A DNA stretch of 64,000 bases from Cyanodermella asteris. Its lineage: Eukaryota; Ascomycota; Lecanoromycetes; Ostropales; Stictidaceae. The stretch spans positions 673,150-737,149 of the forward strand of contig UYJD01000002.1 of assembly GCA_900618795.1 (NCBI GenBank), read 5' to 3'. Both the position numbers and the translations under genes were made by a program. The notes beneath the pieces were generated by a model. The model was not told where the DNA came from. It saw only the letters and a program-made list of their open reading frames with translations, and made no database searches. Every line of letters begins with the position of its first letter. Within the stretch, counting starts at the first letter, position 1. Of this stretch, positions 40,052-51,046 are shown piece by piece.

Positions 40052-43015
40052 GAGCCATATTATCTGAGGTCAACGCTGACCAACTCTGAGTGGGCCGTGA
40101 CGTTCCTTCTCGTAGCCGGAGGAATTCTTCTCGGGATGTTGCATCCCGCCCGTAGAATTGTCCGGCGTGAGCACGATCAGCATCACGTCTCAGGCAGATC
40201 TCACTACGTATTCCATAGGGCTGACCGAACTCGTCAACTCAGATGGTGTGAATCGTAGGCGTGTGGACGTCGAAGTCGTAGCGCGACTTCCGGACCTTTT
40301 CCAACGTAACGTTTCAGGGATACCTTTTGTTGACGCCGGGAACGGGTAGTGGCCGGCAGGGTAGCATGCACAAGTCGGTGTAGTAGCACCTAGAAATGCA
40401 ACTGAAAGAGAACGACTGATTGAATGGATCTGAACGTCAGGTTTCGGTGGTACAGAATTGTAAGAAGGCGAGTTCAATAGCGTCACGCATTGAAAGCGTC
40501 TGAGCGCCGCGGGGAAAGAACGCGTAGGAAGCCACGGCTGCAAATTGTTTCTCGAACTGGAGAAGAAGTTTCCACAATCGACGGACCAGAAAGATCTTCG
40601 TGTTGAGGAGACGCTATTCGAGTTGCGAGAATGTAAGCTCACTTGGCGAAAGATGCCCTATTGTCCACAGCCAGCGCGTGCGTGGAGGCCTCACTGAGGT
40701 ACGACCTCGGACCAGCATCACGGCGGCAACGATCTGACCATCCACACCAACTAGAGGCGACGCGAGACGAGCTGCAATACGGAATTGAGACAACTGCCAG
40801 GACAAAACGCATGTATGAGTTTACAAACGATGATGTACTATTCAGCGTGAAGCGGGCTCAATTTGTCAGCCTCAGACCGAGTCCCGGATTGCGACTCGTG
40901 GCGTGCGAATCCCATCCAACTTACTATCAGGAGCAGCAGCGGCAACGCTCGCTCTCAGGAGAGCTATCATTACAAGGGCCGCATTCTTCGAAGCCGGACG
41001 CTTTAGTTAAGCCGAGTTGAAAAGACGAGCTTCGTCGTTACGGTCGTCAACGTTGAACGCGATCATCGCCGTTCAAGCTGCACTGTCTACTTTCCAAGAT
41101 CAGGCCTTTCCTGTTCTGAGACTAAAGAGCTATGTGGCACTATCTAAGTAGGTGCTTTCCGAAATACAAGCGGTGCACCTGCCCGATATCTGTTCAATCG
41201 TGCCTCTCGGCATGTGCGAGTTCAATGGGCCTGCTGGCACACTCATCCAAACTAGCCTCGGATCAGCCAGGGCAACAAAGGCCTTGAGCTTTTTGAGATC
41301 CGGCCTTATCACTAGAAAGGCGCTATTACAGGATGTTGGTATCGTAAGCGATCATCGCTCAACTTCAGGCTGGTCTCAATGATCGACGTACCAAATGTGG
41401 AGATAACCTTTCGTTCAGTACTCGAGACATATCTGAAATTTTTGAGACAGTCGAACATGTGGCGCACAACGTCGCTGGCCTGCGGGAAGCCACAAACTTA
41501 CGATTCGAAAGAGCTGAGTAAAAGACTGTCTACCACAGATCGAGAGGAGCTTCATATCTCTGACTGGCTGTCCTGTGAGGCAAGCGTTTCCGCCCCGCAT
41601 CTTTCGGTGTAACAAACCATGGTTTTGCGAGTCTTGTACCAGTGTCAAGATACCTGTCCCACGGACCACCATTTGTGCCGTCTCTTTGCGATTTGCATTC
41701 TTCGTACAGAACTCCGAAGCAACGACGCAATATCGTCTGTTGTCTATAATCTTGAAGCATTCAAGCTTGCTCCTTCCTGAGGAAGAGCTCGGTGTGGGAA
41801 ACTTCACTTGAGTTCTTGCCACAATCTCATGGCTGGTCTTCACTGTGCCATTAAGACATCCACGATGAGCACCAGTATGATCTTCCTTTCAAGCGCACAT
41901 CAGATAGCCGGCGTACCTTCAGGCTCCGGCATGGCTCGAGGCTGGGGCACGGCCGTCGAATACGCAGCTCAGGACTGCGGAGCTGTTCCAGCACACAGTA
42001 AGTTGTGTTGCTTCTGTGACGACAGTCTGCTCTTGGAACGTCGTTATTGACTAGACTTTGGAACGGACAAGCACCATTATCACGTTGGACGTGGCGGATC
42101 CGAATTCCGGGAACACCGCTGGCACTGGAGGAAGCGCAAGCACAAGCGGCTTCAGCACTTCCGAAGGTGGCAAGGCTTGGAAAGCATCGACTATCAAAAT
42201 CCCGCAGTTCACATTTTGAGGGACGTTTTGAGGGTGAAAGTAAAACCTGCAGCCTTTGATAGAGCATGACTTGTCGACGATAGCTTCAATATTTATGTGG
42301 CTCTTGCTCACAGTGTGTTCGCAGAAGATTGATTTTCAGCTCTCGGCGCCAATATAAATTCGTTACAAAAAATGAGGAATTCAAGACCCTTGTCATTCAC
42401 TCTTTGCCTTGTCAGTGGTTCGAGGCCGAGTTGGCGGCCCGCAGATTTTAGACAGTTCTTTTGGGCAGTAATTTTTGCAGTGCTGGAGGGACGAAATGTA
42501 CGGTCGTTTTTCAAGGCATATTGTTCCCTACATGGGTTTGAATCCATCGTAATGCGTCCATGATCATCGATATGAATGCATCTGCAGGGTGATGTTGGTA
42601 TAGCTGCAGGGATGATGGGTTCAGGAGATGAAGAACCGGGCCGGGACACGCGCGTCAATCTGATGTGGTCCGAGCTGCATCAGGAGGAGCATGCGACCCG
42701 ACAATTTGTCTGCATCTCACTTCTTGCTGCCACGAAAGCAGTGGGGAGTCCTTACACAGCCTTCTCTCTTGCATTTTCATCCCGATCTCTTTCAGTCAGC
42801 GTACAGTATTCTTCGAGCGTTTCCAGCGAACGTGTACACCATTTCCGAACAATTCTCAGCAATCGACATTCCACTGTCCGCCCCTTTAACGCATCGACAA
42901 ACGTCAACATGCAATTGCGATAGATTGCGGCTCTGCTTCTGATTCCATTTTTTGCGCTTAGCGCATCACGCTCGCTAAGTCCTCGAAGGACAACCACGGA
43001 CGCCATCGGCTGAGA
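40052..43015. other. gene-poor stretch
   Basis: About 3 kb has no recognised gene. Several reverse-strand frames of 75-150 codons (for example 41843-41415 and 42267-41851) overlap in different frames and lack family motifs or consistent splice sites. I cannot exclude a rapidly evolving or decayed gene. Confidence 0.4.
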
Positions 43016-44044
43016 ATGGGCGAATATCAGCCTCCCTCGGGCGCCCTCGACGTCGCTATTCCCCGAACTCCGACCCGTATAGTCCTCCAGACCTGCCTCA
43101 CACACCTGTTCGCCGACTACGCATACACATACCTCTGCGAGCTGGTGCCTCGATTACGCCCGAACAGCTTCAACGAACGATGTATACAAGTCCTCCTCTT
43201 CTGGCACATGCCGGAATACTTCTTTATTCAGCTAGCCACCACGCTGCTCGCTTTTGGACTCGAGCAGCTTGAGGTGCGGCAGCCATTGGGTCTGGTTCAA
43301 TTTGCGAGCTTGGCGGGCTTGGAAAGGTTCAAGAGCAGGGCGTTCATAGCGGAAGTTGGGGCTGTGTCGTGGGCGAAAGCGGGGGTGTTGGGTGTAGCGG
43401 TAATGGGCTGCTGGATCGGTTCGAATGCATACGTCGAAAGGTTCGGGATCAATTATCACGCGGCGGTGGATGTGGGTATGCTGGGAATAGACCACCGAAA
43501 CGGGTGGACGGCGTTCGGCGGATTATTCGTGGGGTGCATATCGGTGGTCTTGCGGGCATATTTCTGGTTCGCGGCAAGAGGATTGGCGCCTGCAGACGCT
43601 GAGCGGGGTTCGACAAATCGTCGACAACAGCTGGAGAAGGAAGACGACGAATTTGACTTCGAGACGTGCGAGGTGCCGCTACTGGATATGAGCCTGGATC
43701 ATGCAGTAACGCTGATGGAAGCATTTTCGGCTGCGGTGATACACCAACTTCCGCTGATTGCGACGCATCGTGCGATATCAATCATTTCCTTCCTGCCAGC
43801 GTCGCTCATTCTGATCGCAGTCTTGCTTGTGCTGGCACTCAAGCAATCTCGTCCAGCAATTGCAAAGAGAGCCACCCAAGGACTAAAGCTGTTACCCATG
43901 GCTATTATTGGATGGACGATTTTCGAGCCGTCGTTGCATGACCTGAACGAGCTGTACGATGCATCAGCAACAATTCTCACGCCGTGGAGTTTTCGGTGGT
44001 TGGTAACAGATCGATTTAATCGTTTGTTGAGGCCGTTTACGTGA
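43016..44044 (+). CDS. hypothetical multi-pass membrane protein
   Basis: I do not recognise this 342-residue single-exon protein. The ATG at 43016 opens a continuous frame with about six hydrophobic segments. Examples are about residues 60-80, 121-142, 168-192, 244-275 and 286-302 (ASLILIAVLLVLALKQ). A charged cytosolic loop (STNRRQQLEKEDDEFDFETCE) separates the N- and C-terminal membrane groups. No transporter or acyltransferase signature was seen. There is no cleavable signal peptide. Its gene is convergent with the SigF-like gene, 97 nt away. A membrane-organelle protein is likely, but its role is unknown. Confidence 0.7.
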   Translation: MGEYQPPSGALDVAIPRTPTRIVLQTCLTHLFADYAYTYLCELVPRLRPNSFNERCIQVLLFWHMPEYFFIQLATTLLAFGLEQLEVRQPLGLVQFASLAGLERFKSRAFIAEVGAVSWAKAGVLGVAVMGCWIGSNAYVERFGINYHAAVDVGMLGIDHRNGWTAFGGLFVGCISVVLRAYFWFAARGLAPADAERGSTNRRQQLEKEDDEFDFETCEVPLLDMSLDHAVTLMEAFSAAVIHQLPLIATHRAISIISFLPASLILIAVLLVLALKQSRPAIAKRATQGLKLLPMAIIGWTIFEPSLHDLNELYDASATILTPWSFRWLVTDRFNRLLRPFT

Positions 44045-44141
44045 ATTACGATGATACCCGGTCCCAGTGACCATCTTGAATTTCGAACCACAGAAACATT
44101 ATCGCACATTACTGCCGCTTTCCCTTCTCTTGTCCACTCTG

Positions 44142-44928
44142 TCAGCCTTTCCGCTTCTCGTTCACTGTCTTTTGCACCCTGCCCACGAGCTCGTTTCCTG
44201 TCGCAATCGCCTCTCCGGCCAAGCCATTCACAAGCTGTCCAGCACTTGCGTTTCCTCCCGGTCCGATCTTCCCACCTACATTCTGCTCCGCCCAGGTGAC
44301 AGGATAGAGGATGTATGCACCAATGGCACAGAAGAAGGTAGCCGCCCACTGCCAAACGAAGAGGCCCGCCCAAACGATTCTGAAAATGTCCACAAACTTG
44401 ACAAACTCATTCACCTGGTAAAGGTCGTTCTGAGATTTGATGAAGTATTTCTCCTTCGGCTTGTCGCCCTCCGTCGCAGCGACGGCAGCGTACGAATGCG
44501 TCTCCGAATCTGGCGGCGTATATTTGACCAGTTGGAGAACCGTGACGAGATCGACTGGCGCGTAGTGGAATGGGATAGCCCAGATCTTGAAGACCTGGTG
44601 GATCTTGACAAACAGGAGGAGTTGCTGTTCGTCAAATGCTAGGCACGGTCCATCAATAAGGGTGGTCACGCATACGAGTGCCGGCCTTGGATATATGCTC
44701 ACCGACGCTCTGCACCGTCAGGTCGATCCTCGGACTCATTATCTTGTACCAGCGATAGATCATGCCGATCCACCAGCGAGAGTTGGAACCATGCTCGACT
44801 CTGCAAAAAGGATGTGTGAAGGCTGCGTCCGGGACGAAGTATTTCTGGATGGTATCGAATTGCTCTTGCGGGCCGGTCTGGGTCAGGGCGTGAATGACGC
44901 CGGGGACTTCGGCTACGGGGTTCTCCAT
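44142..44928 (-). CDS. SigF-like NTF2-like domain protein
   Basis: Exon 1 is 44928-44703 and exon 2 is 44638-44142, giving 240 residues. The intron (GTGAGC donor, TTGAT branch region, CCTAG acceptor) joins DLTVQSV to AFDEQQLLLFVKIHQVFKIW. The N-terminal half is an NTF2-like fold seen in fungal SigF-like proteins: it starts MENPVAEVPGVIHALTQ, then FDTIQKYFVPDAAFTHPFCRVEHG. SigF was named from a sexual-development gene. A hydrophobic segment (about 180-202) suggests membrane anchoring, and the tail QLVNGLAGEAIATGNELVGRVQ is amphipathic. The precise function is unknown; the family assignment is fairly secure. Confidence 0.87.
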
Positions 44929-45014
44929 TTTGAGAGCTTTTGCGGTGCCGTGTCAATTGATGATTAGTCGTTGTCGGATAGAGCACCTCATGAACGAGGC
45001 AGATGATTTAACTG

Positions 45015-45021
45015 TATATAT
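45015..45021 (-). promoter_or_regulatory. possible TATA box of SigF-like gene
   Basis: TATATA-type sequence on the reverse strand about 87 nt upstream of the ATG at 44928. Confidence 0.35.
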
Positions 45022-45251
45022 GATAGCTCGTCAAGCTTGTTTGCTTCGCGGAGGCAGTCGCGTTCCGGATGACGTCAATTTCGGTGCGCGCGGAGTGAAA
45101 GCTGGAACGTGCTCGAGATTCGAGCTTCATTCGTCTTTCTGCGCGACAGCTCTTCCGCACTGTCCTTACCAAGCTGCTCAGGCCGACATGTGTGAGCATT
45201 CTTCCATATCTCGGGACGAAGGCATGATCATGAACGCTGCGCAGTGCACGA

Positions 45252-45290
<39 letters not shown>

Positions 45291-45608
45291 CAATCCAAAC
45301 TCACGAGAGGCTACTATCTTCGCACTGCTGTTTCTGGTGAGACCAAGCTCTCCACCTGCTCCAGGAGTTTCCTTCATTAGGTCTACTCTGAAGATGTTAC
45401 CAGATTTGCTGGTCTGAAATGCCTTGCCAATGTACATCCGTAAATGCACAGACATCGTTACCATGGTTTCGGGATCAACTGTCATGCGGCGCCGCTGGTT
45501 CAGGAGAGCTACCCTAGGGCAATTGTCCAAGGGCAACTACCTTGATCGTTTTAAAAATGGTGAAATATTTGCAGAAGCACTTTACATGCGACGATTCAAG
45601 CTTCCAAG
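45022..45608. other. divergent intergenic region with TG microsatellite
   Basis: This lies between the SigF-like gene and the 2EXR gene. Apart from the dinucleotide repeat I saw no feature. Frames crossing the repeat are artefacts of it. Confidence 0.5.
45254..45288. repeat. (TG)n microsatellite, about 17 units
   Basis: This is an uninterrupted TG/GT dinucleotide run of about 35 nt in the gap between divergent genes. It is likely length-polymorphic. Confidence 0.9.
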
Positions 45609-46483
45609 ATGTATCCCCCCCTGGTTCTCGATGACCCTGTCATCACAGATTGGCTCATAAAGTTCGACAACATGGCTTCGACAATAGCGACGTCCGAGCT
45701 CCTCAAACAGCCTGTCACCCTGCTAAACAATATCTGGGGATCGCACACATTTCCCCGTACGAATCGCCCCACAAAATTCCCAAAATTCAAGCAGCTACCT
45801 CCAGAGCTACGGGAGCTCGTTTGGCGCTTCGCCCTTCCACAAACGCGGACGGTAATCCACCTTGAGGTTCAACGAAGCACCGATGCACCGCGTTGGGTGC
45901 GCCAGACCTCGAATGCCCTCGGTGCCTCAAAGCGGTGTGAAAGCTACCGATTGGTAGTCATGTCAAAATATCGCCCGAATGCACTTTTGAGTGTGAGCTA
46001 TGAGGCACGCCAGCTGGCTCTGAGAGTTTACAGATCAAGGATACCCCTCGATACCCACGGCAAGAACAAGACACAATGTCTCTACTTCAATCCCGAAATG
46101 GAGATCCTACGCCTTGACCTCGGCTTCGGATGTCCGGTCAGATATCTTGCCAGAGTTCTTCGGGATTTCATGGCAAACGACCCTCGGCGTGTGGGAGTCA
46201 GACATATATTATTGGATTCCGACCGGGCGATCTACAGAGATCATTATGACCAGGTGCTTAAATCGGTATGTCATATTTTCAGACCATGCACTTGGGATGA
46301 CAAAAGGTGGTTCTAACAGCCTTACAGTTGTCTGATGTCTATCGCGTTATGCCTGGGGACGACAGCACGGAATATGATGAACCTGCAAGTGACTGTTCAC
46401 TACTGCCAATCTTGGCACTGTATTTCCTTGGACTTCTATTACTATTTGGCGCTGTGTTGATCATCGGAATGGTCTTCAGATGA
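45609..46483 (+). CDS. 2EXR-domain protein with C-terminal membrane anchor
   Basis: Exon 1 is 45609-46265 and exon 2 is 46328-46483, giving 270 residues. The intron starts GTATGT, has a TTCTAAC branch and ends TTACAG. It joins DQVLKS to LSDVYRVMPGDDS. The 2EXR (fungal, F-box-associated-like) motif lies at about 55-85: FPKFKQLPPELRELVWRFAL, then VIHLEV. NALLSVSYEARQLALRVYR and CLYFNPEMEILRLD follow, as usual in this large fungal family. Exon 2 adds a hydrophobic tail (LLPILALYFLGLLLLFGAVL) suggesting a tail-anchored membrane protein, which is uncommon for 2EXR proteins. A second ATG at 45672 (MASTIATSEL) is an alternative start. No defined function. Confidence 0.8.
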
Positions 46484-47532
46484 GCGTTTGACTTCCTTCA
46501 ACCGGCCTTGCTAGGGGGATGACGGCTCAGTGCTTTTATGTCTTAACGCGTTTGCTTCTGGCATCACGGAGAAGCTTGGGATACGAATGAGATAGGTTTA
46601 AAGCTCTGTCTGTACAGCCGAAGTTGAGATACGATAGCGGAGGCTATTTAGCACCCCCGGGACTGTTGATGCAGCTGCTACGGTACAGGCCCAAAAAAAA
46701 ATAGTCGAGATTTGATCAAACATATGTTTACATAGACACTATAGTTTCTGATGTCGCTGATATCGCTGTCAACTCGCATTGCTCGTCGAAAATCACATGT
46801 CAGCTCAGAATTTCGCGCCGCGACCCGATTGCAGTGCCTGCTGTCCATAACAAGGTCAATGAACGCGCTTGACTGTGCACTTGGCGGTGTCCAATTCGTA
46901 ACGCTGTCGAAACTGCTGCGATGCCATCTTCCAACCGCAGAAGCGAGCTCTGCTGGCCGGAGAGAGGCAAAGGAGCATCTAGAAACACCAGCTGCCAAAC
47001 ATAGGCCGCTAGCAGAAATCCGGAACCATAGTTCAGGTGAAACCCAGTCCACTTACTTACTTTGCGAATTGACTTCAGAGGCTCCGGACGCGAATCCTGA
47101 AATGGCAGTCGACGTCATCTTCTCCAGCATCTTCGTCCAACTTGCCGGATTCAAGGTCCTGCATCCATTCAACCTCTCCACAGTGAAATCGATGACATGG
47201 CGCTGAGACACGCGCTTTCTTGGCCGTGACGGCCAGACCCGATTCGAATCGAGTCCCTGAAATTCGTCACAGCTGACGGTAAAGAGGTGAAACCCCCCCC
47301 ACATTTTGCGCTTCCCGCAACCTTGCCTCGCGTGCCTGCACATCATCTATATTTACATCCATCCCGCCCCAACCCTCGATTCTTCACAAACAACTTGAAC
47401 CTCTCTTTCCGCTCTTTTCTCCTCATCACCCTCCTACGCCGAGAATATTCTCCTCGAAAGTCTCAGAATTCAGCATCTTCCTTACCTGGCAAAGCCAACC
47501 CGCTTTCTCAACCCTTAAGACCTCTCTCAATC
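46484..47532. other. intergenic region
   Basis: About 1 kb holds the promoter of the small stress-type gene. The last 230 nt is C/T-rich (CTCTCTTTCCGCTCTTTTCTCC), as in strong fungal core promoters and leaders. No other gene was seen. Confidence 0.5.
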
Positions 47533-47991
47533 ATGGACTTTGTCAAGAAATTCACCGAGGGCAACAACCAGCAGAACCCCGGCCAGGGCTCCTCGTCATT
47601 CCAGGGCCAGGGCCAGGGTAACGAGGGCCAGCAGCAGCAGCAGTCCGGCGGCGGAGGATTCCTGTCCGGTCTCGGCGACAAGCTGAACTCGGCCGCGGGC
47701 GGCGGGCGCGAGTCGGAGAAGAACGAGGACATGCTCGACAAGGGTGAGTCTCAAAACTCCTTTCCATCATGCCCAACGTCCGGGCCGCTAAATGGTGTGT
47801 TGACCATTGTGTGTGTGTGTGCAGGCGTCGACTTTGTCCAGGAGAAGTTCCTCGGGCAGGGCCCGCAGGACAACGAGAGTGCGGTCGAGCAGGCCAAGGA
47901 CGAGCAGATTTCGGATGCTATTCGCAAGCAGTACAGGAACATGACGGGTTCGGAGATTCCGATCAAGGACAAGGAGACTCGTTTTGGCTGA
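47533..47991 (+). CDS. small Gln/Gly-rich conserved fungal protein (stress-type)
   Basis: Exon 1 is 47533-47743 and exon 2 is 47825-47991, giving 125 residues. The 81-nt intron (GTGAGT donor, CAG acceptor preceded by a GT repeat) joins EDMLDKG to VDFVQEKFLGQGPQDNES. The N-terminus MDFVKKFTEG leads into a Gln/Gly/Ser-rich stretch, then FLSGLGDKLNSAAGGGRESEKNEDMLDK. The C-terminus (AVEQAKDEQISDAIRKQYRNMTG, then IPIKDKETRFG) is the conserved part. Such proteins are often annotated in fungi as DNA-damage-responsive or stress-induced; I recall that naming but cannot verify it. It is probably cytosolic, partly disordered and abundantly expressed, given the pyrimidine-rich promoter. Confidence 0.85.
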   Translation: MDFVKKFTEGNNQQNPGQGSSSFQGQGQGNEGQQQQQSGGGGFLSGLGDKLNSAAGGGRESEKNEDMLDKGESQNSFPSCPTSGPLNGVLTIVCVCAGVDFVQEKFLGQGPQDNESAVEQAKDEQISDAIRKQYRNMTGSEIPIKDKETRFG

Positions 47992-48302
47992 AACTGTGGC
48001 CTTTGTTCGTGCACAGCACAAGGGCTGAGGAGCTGATGTGCCTAGAGACACGACTGAACGAATAAATGATCATGCTTGCATGCGGAATCAAGACTGAGAA
48101 GTCCCATTCGAACGATTCGCGGCCATGATAGCCCGATGAACTCCTAATAAGAATCGTCACAATCTAGTCACAAACACGTTTTCCTTCATTAATTGTTTCA
48201 GCATCGCCGTCAAATGCCATCGTGAGTGAAAAGAGAAAGGAATTATCACAAAAGGGAGGACCAATAAATCTGGCAGCGTTCTTCATTATTACGTGAAAAT
48301 CA

Positions 48303-49229
48303 TCAAACGGCGACCACCAATTTCACGCCATTGACACCCTTCCTCAGGATATCAAGCCCCTTGCCAATGCCTTCGATCCCACCATCAACAGCTTGGACCT
48401 TTGCCGGCCTCAGCTTTCCGTCCTTCAACCACCCCTCGGTCAGCTCCATCACAGAACCAGCCTTCTTCTCATCGGCAATGACACTCAGCCCACCGCTCAT
48501 CACGGCCTGAACACCCTCGGGCTCTTTCTGACCCCCGAGCGCCATCTGCCACGGCACCGTCGTGAGCACCTTCCCACCACCAAGTTCCGCCACCACCTTC
48601 GCCGTCGCCGACATATCCGCGCTGACCGCATCAATGAAGGTGGTGATCTTCACCCCCCGCTTCTCCTGCGCAGCCTTGATCTGAGCCGCCACATCCGCAG
48701 ACTTGTAATCGAACACCTCGTCAGCGCCGAGTTCCTTCAGATAGTCATGGTGCTGTGTCCCCGCCGTCGCAAACACGGTAGCTCCAATGTTCTTCGCAAC
48801 CTGGACCAAGCTCGTCCCCACGCTCCCGGCCGCTCCCCAAACCAAAATTATCTTACCCTCCGCCACCTCGTCCCCACCAGTCACCTCGATTCCCGCATCC
48901 CACAACAGCCCCGCGGCCGTGACGACGCTCACCGGCAACGTCGCCGCGCCCGCACCCTCTACGCCCTCGGGCACCTTGGCCGCAAAATGCTCGTCCACCA
49001 CCGTATACTCCTGAAACCCACCGTGATCGAGGCCCTTTTGCGGCACCGCCATGGCGAGGACGCGGTCGCCGGGAGTGAAGCGTGTCACGGAGGGGCCGAC
49101 GGAGTGGACGGTGCCGGAGAGGTCGGAGCCCGTGATGGCGGGGAAGGTGGTCGGGGATGGGCCGGGTGGTTGGGACCAGGAGGCTTGGGGCGCTGGGGAG
49201 GTGAGGAGCAGGGCTTTTTGGGAGGACAT
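48303..49229 (-). CDS. zinc-independent medium-chain oxidoreductase (quinone-reductase-like), N-terminally shortened
   Basis: This NAD(P)H-dependent MDR/enoyl-reductase-like protein has 308 residues in one exon. The start MSSQKALLL is the normal MDR beginning. After SPAPQASWSQPPGPSPTT it jumps directly to FPAITGSDLSGTVHSVGP. The usual segment of about 25-30 residues (GEVLVKVxAxxLNPVDW type) is absent. The Rossmann part is intact: ILVWGAAGSVGTSLVQVAKNIGATVFATAG. It also has GADEVFDYKSAD and the C-terminal block VDGGIEGIGKGLDILRKGVNGVKLVV. Loss of the first GroES-like strands should affect folding or substrate binding. The frame is open, so the deletion was in-frame or the missing part lies in an unrecognised exon; I saw no splice signals there. 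Confidence 0.82.
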   Translation of the reverse strand: MSSQKALLLTSPAPQASWSQPPGPSPTTFPAITGSDLSGTVHSVGPSVTRFTPGDRVLAMAVPQKGLDHGGFQEYTVVDEHFAAKVPEGVEGAGAATLPVSVVTAAGLLWDAGIEVTGGDEVAEGKIILVWGAAGSVGTSLVQVAKNIGATVFATAGTQHHDYLKELGADEVFDYKSADVAAQIKAAQEKRGVKITTFIDAVSADMSATAKVVAELGGGKVLTTVPWQMALGGQKEPEGVQAVMSGGLSVIADEKKAGSVMELTEGWLKDGKLRPAKVQAVDGGIEGIGKGLDILRKGVNGVKLVVAV

Positions 49230-49396
49230 TGTGGAATTTCTGATCGGGAGAAAATTTGGAAATGTGATTGTTTCTCGAGTCGCTCGTTTTTTCCCCGTTG
49301 AAATCGTGATTGGATGCAGGGCAGCTGGCTTTCAATACACCTTTCAATTGTTGTTCTGGGAATGAGAAAACGGCCGTAGACAGAAGGAGATGCTTG

Positions 49397-49404
49397 TATA
49401 TATA
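49397..49404 (-). promoter_or_regulatory. possible TATA box of oxidoreductase gene
   Basis: TATATATA on the reverse strand, 168 nt upstream of the ATG at 49229. Confidence 0.35.
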
Positions 49405-50290
49405 CTCATCATGATAGCGGATTCTTGGACTCAACAGCCCCGTCCGAACACCCGACTGAATGTCCCAATACGGGAGGAGTCAAGGCCAGCCATGACTTGG
49501 ACAGAGCAGGGAGTCGATAGGTCAGCCACAGAACGCCATGGAACAAATACATGTGAGTAGTGACCACCGCCTGGCATGCGGCTGTAAGGCGTGAGATGCT
49601 AGACTTGGAATTGTCTCCTTAGGTGTGAAAGTCGTCCTGGAGTTTCGACGTCGGACGATAGGCGTGGTGGGTCCGAAGCACCGACCTGCAAGCTGATTGG
49701 TTGGGGTGCGATGGGATTTTGGCCCCAGGCCGGGGTATCTACTTCTTTGTCAGCCTTGAGAATGTTGTCGATTACAGTCATTGTTAGTTCAGTTTGCACC
49801 TCGCACTTTCGCTGTGTGAACGGACGTGCGAAAGGTATGATGTCATTCGTTGTATAGGGAGACTATCTTTCGAGGTAATGTCCATGTCAAGCAGGCTATT
49901 CATCAATCGCTGCCTGGAACTCTCCCTATCATCCTGCAAATTCGTGTTCAGTTTTTGATCATCGAGACCGCCATAGCTGGCTGGAATGGAGCTTCCAGCG
50001 CGGGAGCGCCATTGGCTAGGTACCGAGCAGAGCCAGTGAGGCTTTCATGACATTCGATCGGGCGCTTCGCTACCAAGCTTCACCACCACTCCAGGTGGAT
50101 TAGGATTTCACCACCACCGTCTGGGAACCAGTTTGGCAGCTGAGAATGGAGACAACAGGTAGCGAGTAATCAAGTACGGAAGTGCGCCGCTATTGACGAT
50201 TAAGCGCTCCAAAGCAGATATCGTCCGCCGGCGAAACCAATCGCCTCAATTATCGATTAGGTAAATCTTGGTAAAGTAGGCCATCCGAGC
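49405..50290. other. intergenic region
   Basis: No supported gene. Short frames such as 49799-49599 have no distinguishing features. Confidence 0.45.
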
Positions 50291-51046
50291 TCACTGCTGT
50301 CGGTGAAGGCTTTTCTCGTAATGCTCCAGCCCTGGACGCCAATCGCTGCTCATCTCGTGCGGCCTCGATTCCCACGACAGCTCAGAAAGCTGTTTTTGCG
50401 GCTGCATGGACATCACTGTCGGAGGGTTCGCCAGATGGCTTGGACCGTGTGGATGATGCTGTTGCTGTTTGTGGTCTCTGGCATACTTGTTCTTGGCCAT
50501 CCGGTATACGAGGTATAGGGCGCCGATGAGTAGCGAGGTTCCGAAAATGATGCCAACCACGATACCTGCGATCACACCGGAGCTGAATGCACTTGTTGAG
50601 CCGGCAGCAGCAGCGAGATTGTTCCGCGTCGAGGTTCAAGTTGGAGCCGAAGCTGAGCTTGAGTCTGTTGCCGCCACTGTAGTATATATCTATGTTGCGG
50701 CGACACTTGTGACGATGGTGAGCTGCTGATTGACCGATACGGAGACGGATGAAGCTGGGGCTGGCGTGTATTCACCAAATACCGCGACAGCTGATGTATT
50801 TGCCGACGGGACCTGATCTCTAGGAAGCGCTGAACCACGAATGGGGTTCTGTAGGACCTCCGCATACTCAAATAGTGACTCGAGCGGGACTTCAGTGAGG
50901 TTTCGGTCTCTGGACTGCTCGCATCGGACCGTGCCAGTGTTTTCGACGCCACAGCACGTCCGTTTCTTGTCACCATCAAAGTCGTAAATCGAGTCTGTTA
51001 CACCCTCTTGGGCTTGTGGAGAATCAGCATCCCGAAATTTCGCCAT
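50291..51046 (-). pseudogene. decayed single-pass membrane protein gene
   Basis: One reverse-strand frame runs from 51046 to 50291 but contains two in-frame stops, TAG at 50692-50690 and TGA at 50638-50636. Either side reads as one continuous protein. There is an ectodomain with a Cys pair (RTCCGVENTG) and Ser/Thr/Ala-rich linkers (AATDSSSASAP). A membrane helix follows at SGVIAGIVVGIIFGTSLLIG, ending in LVYRMAKNKYARDHKQQQ. The cytoplasmic tail ends SLHRQQ. I tested donor and acceptor pairs and found no intron of normal size that removes both stops in phase. An in-frame TAG also lies just upstream of the first ATG, and the expected signal peptide is missing. The layout matches the intact gene at 54149-55120. 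The function was probably a surface sensor or wall-anchored protein, unknown in detail. Confidence 0.6.

Noticed and set aside
39909-40073. 55-residue N-terminal extension of the amidase with two hydrophobic stretches
   Set aside because: The internal ATG starts a standard secretory leader and a TATA-like box lies upstream of it; the extension is probably transcribed leader.
45008-45304. Open frames across the TG microsatellite
   Set aside because: Dinucleotide repeats stay open in all frames and code only Cys-Val or Thr-His runs.
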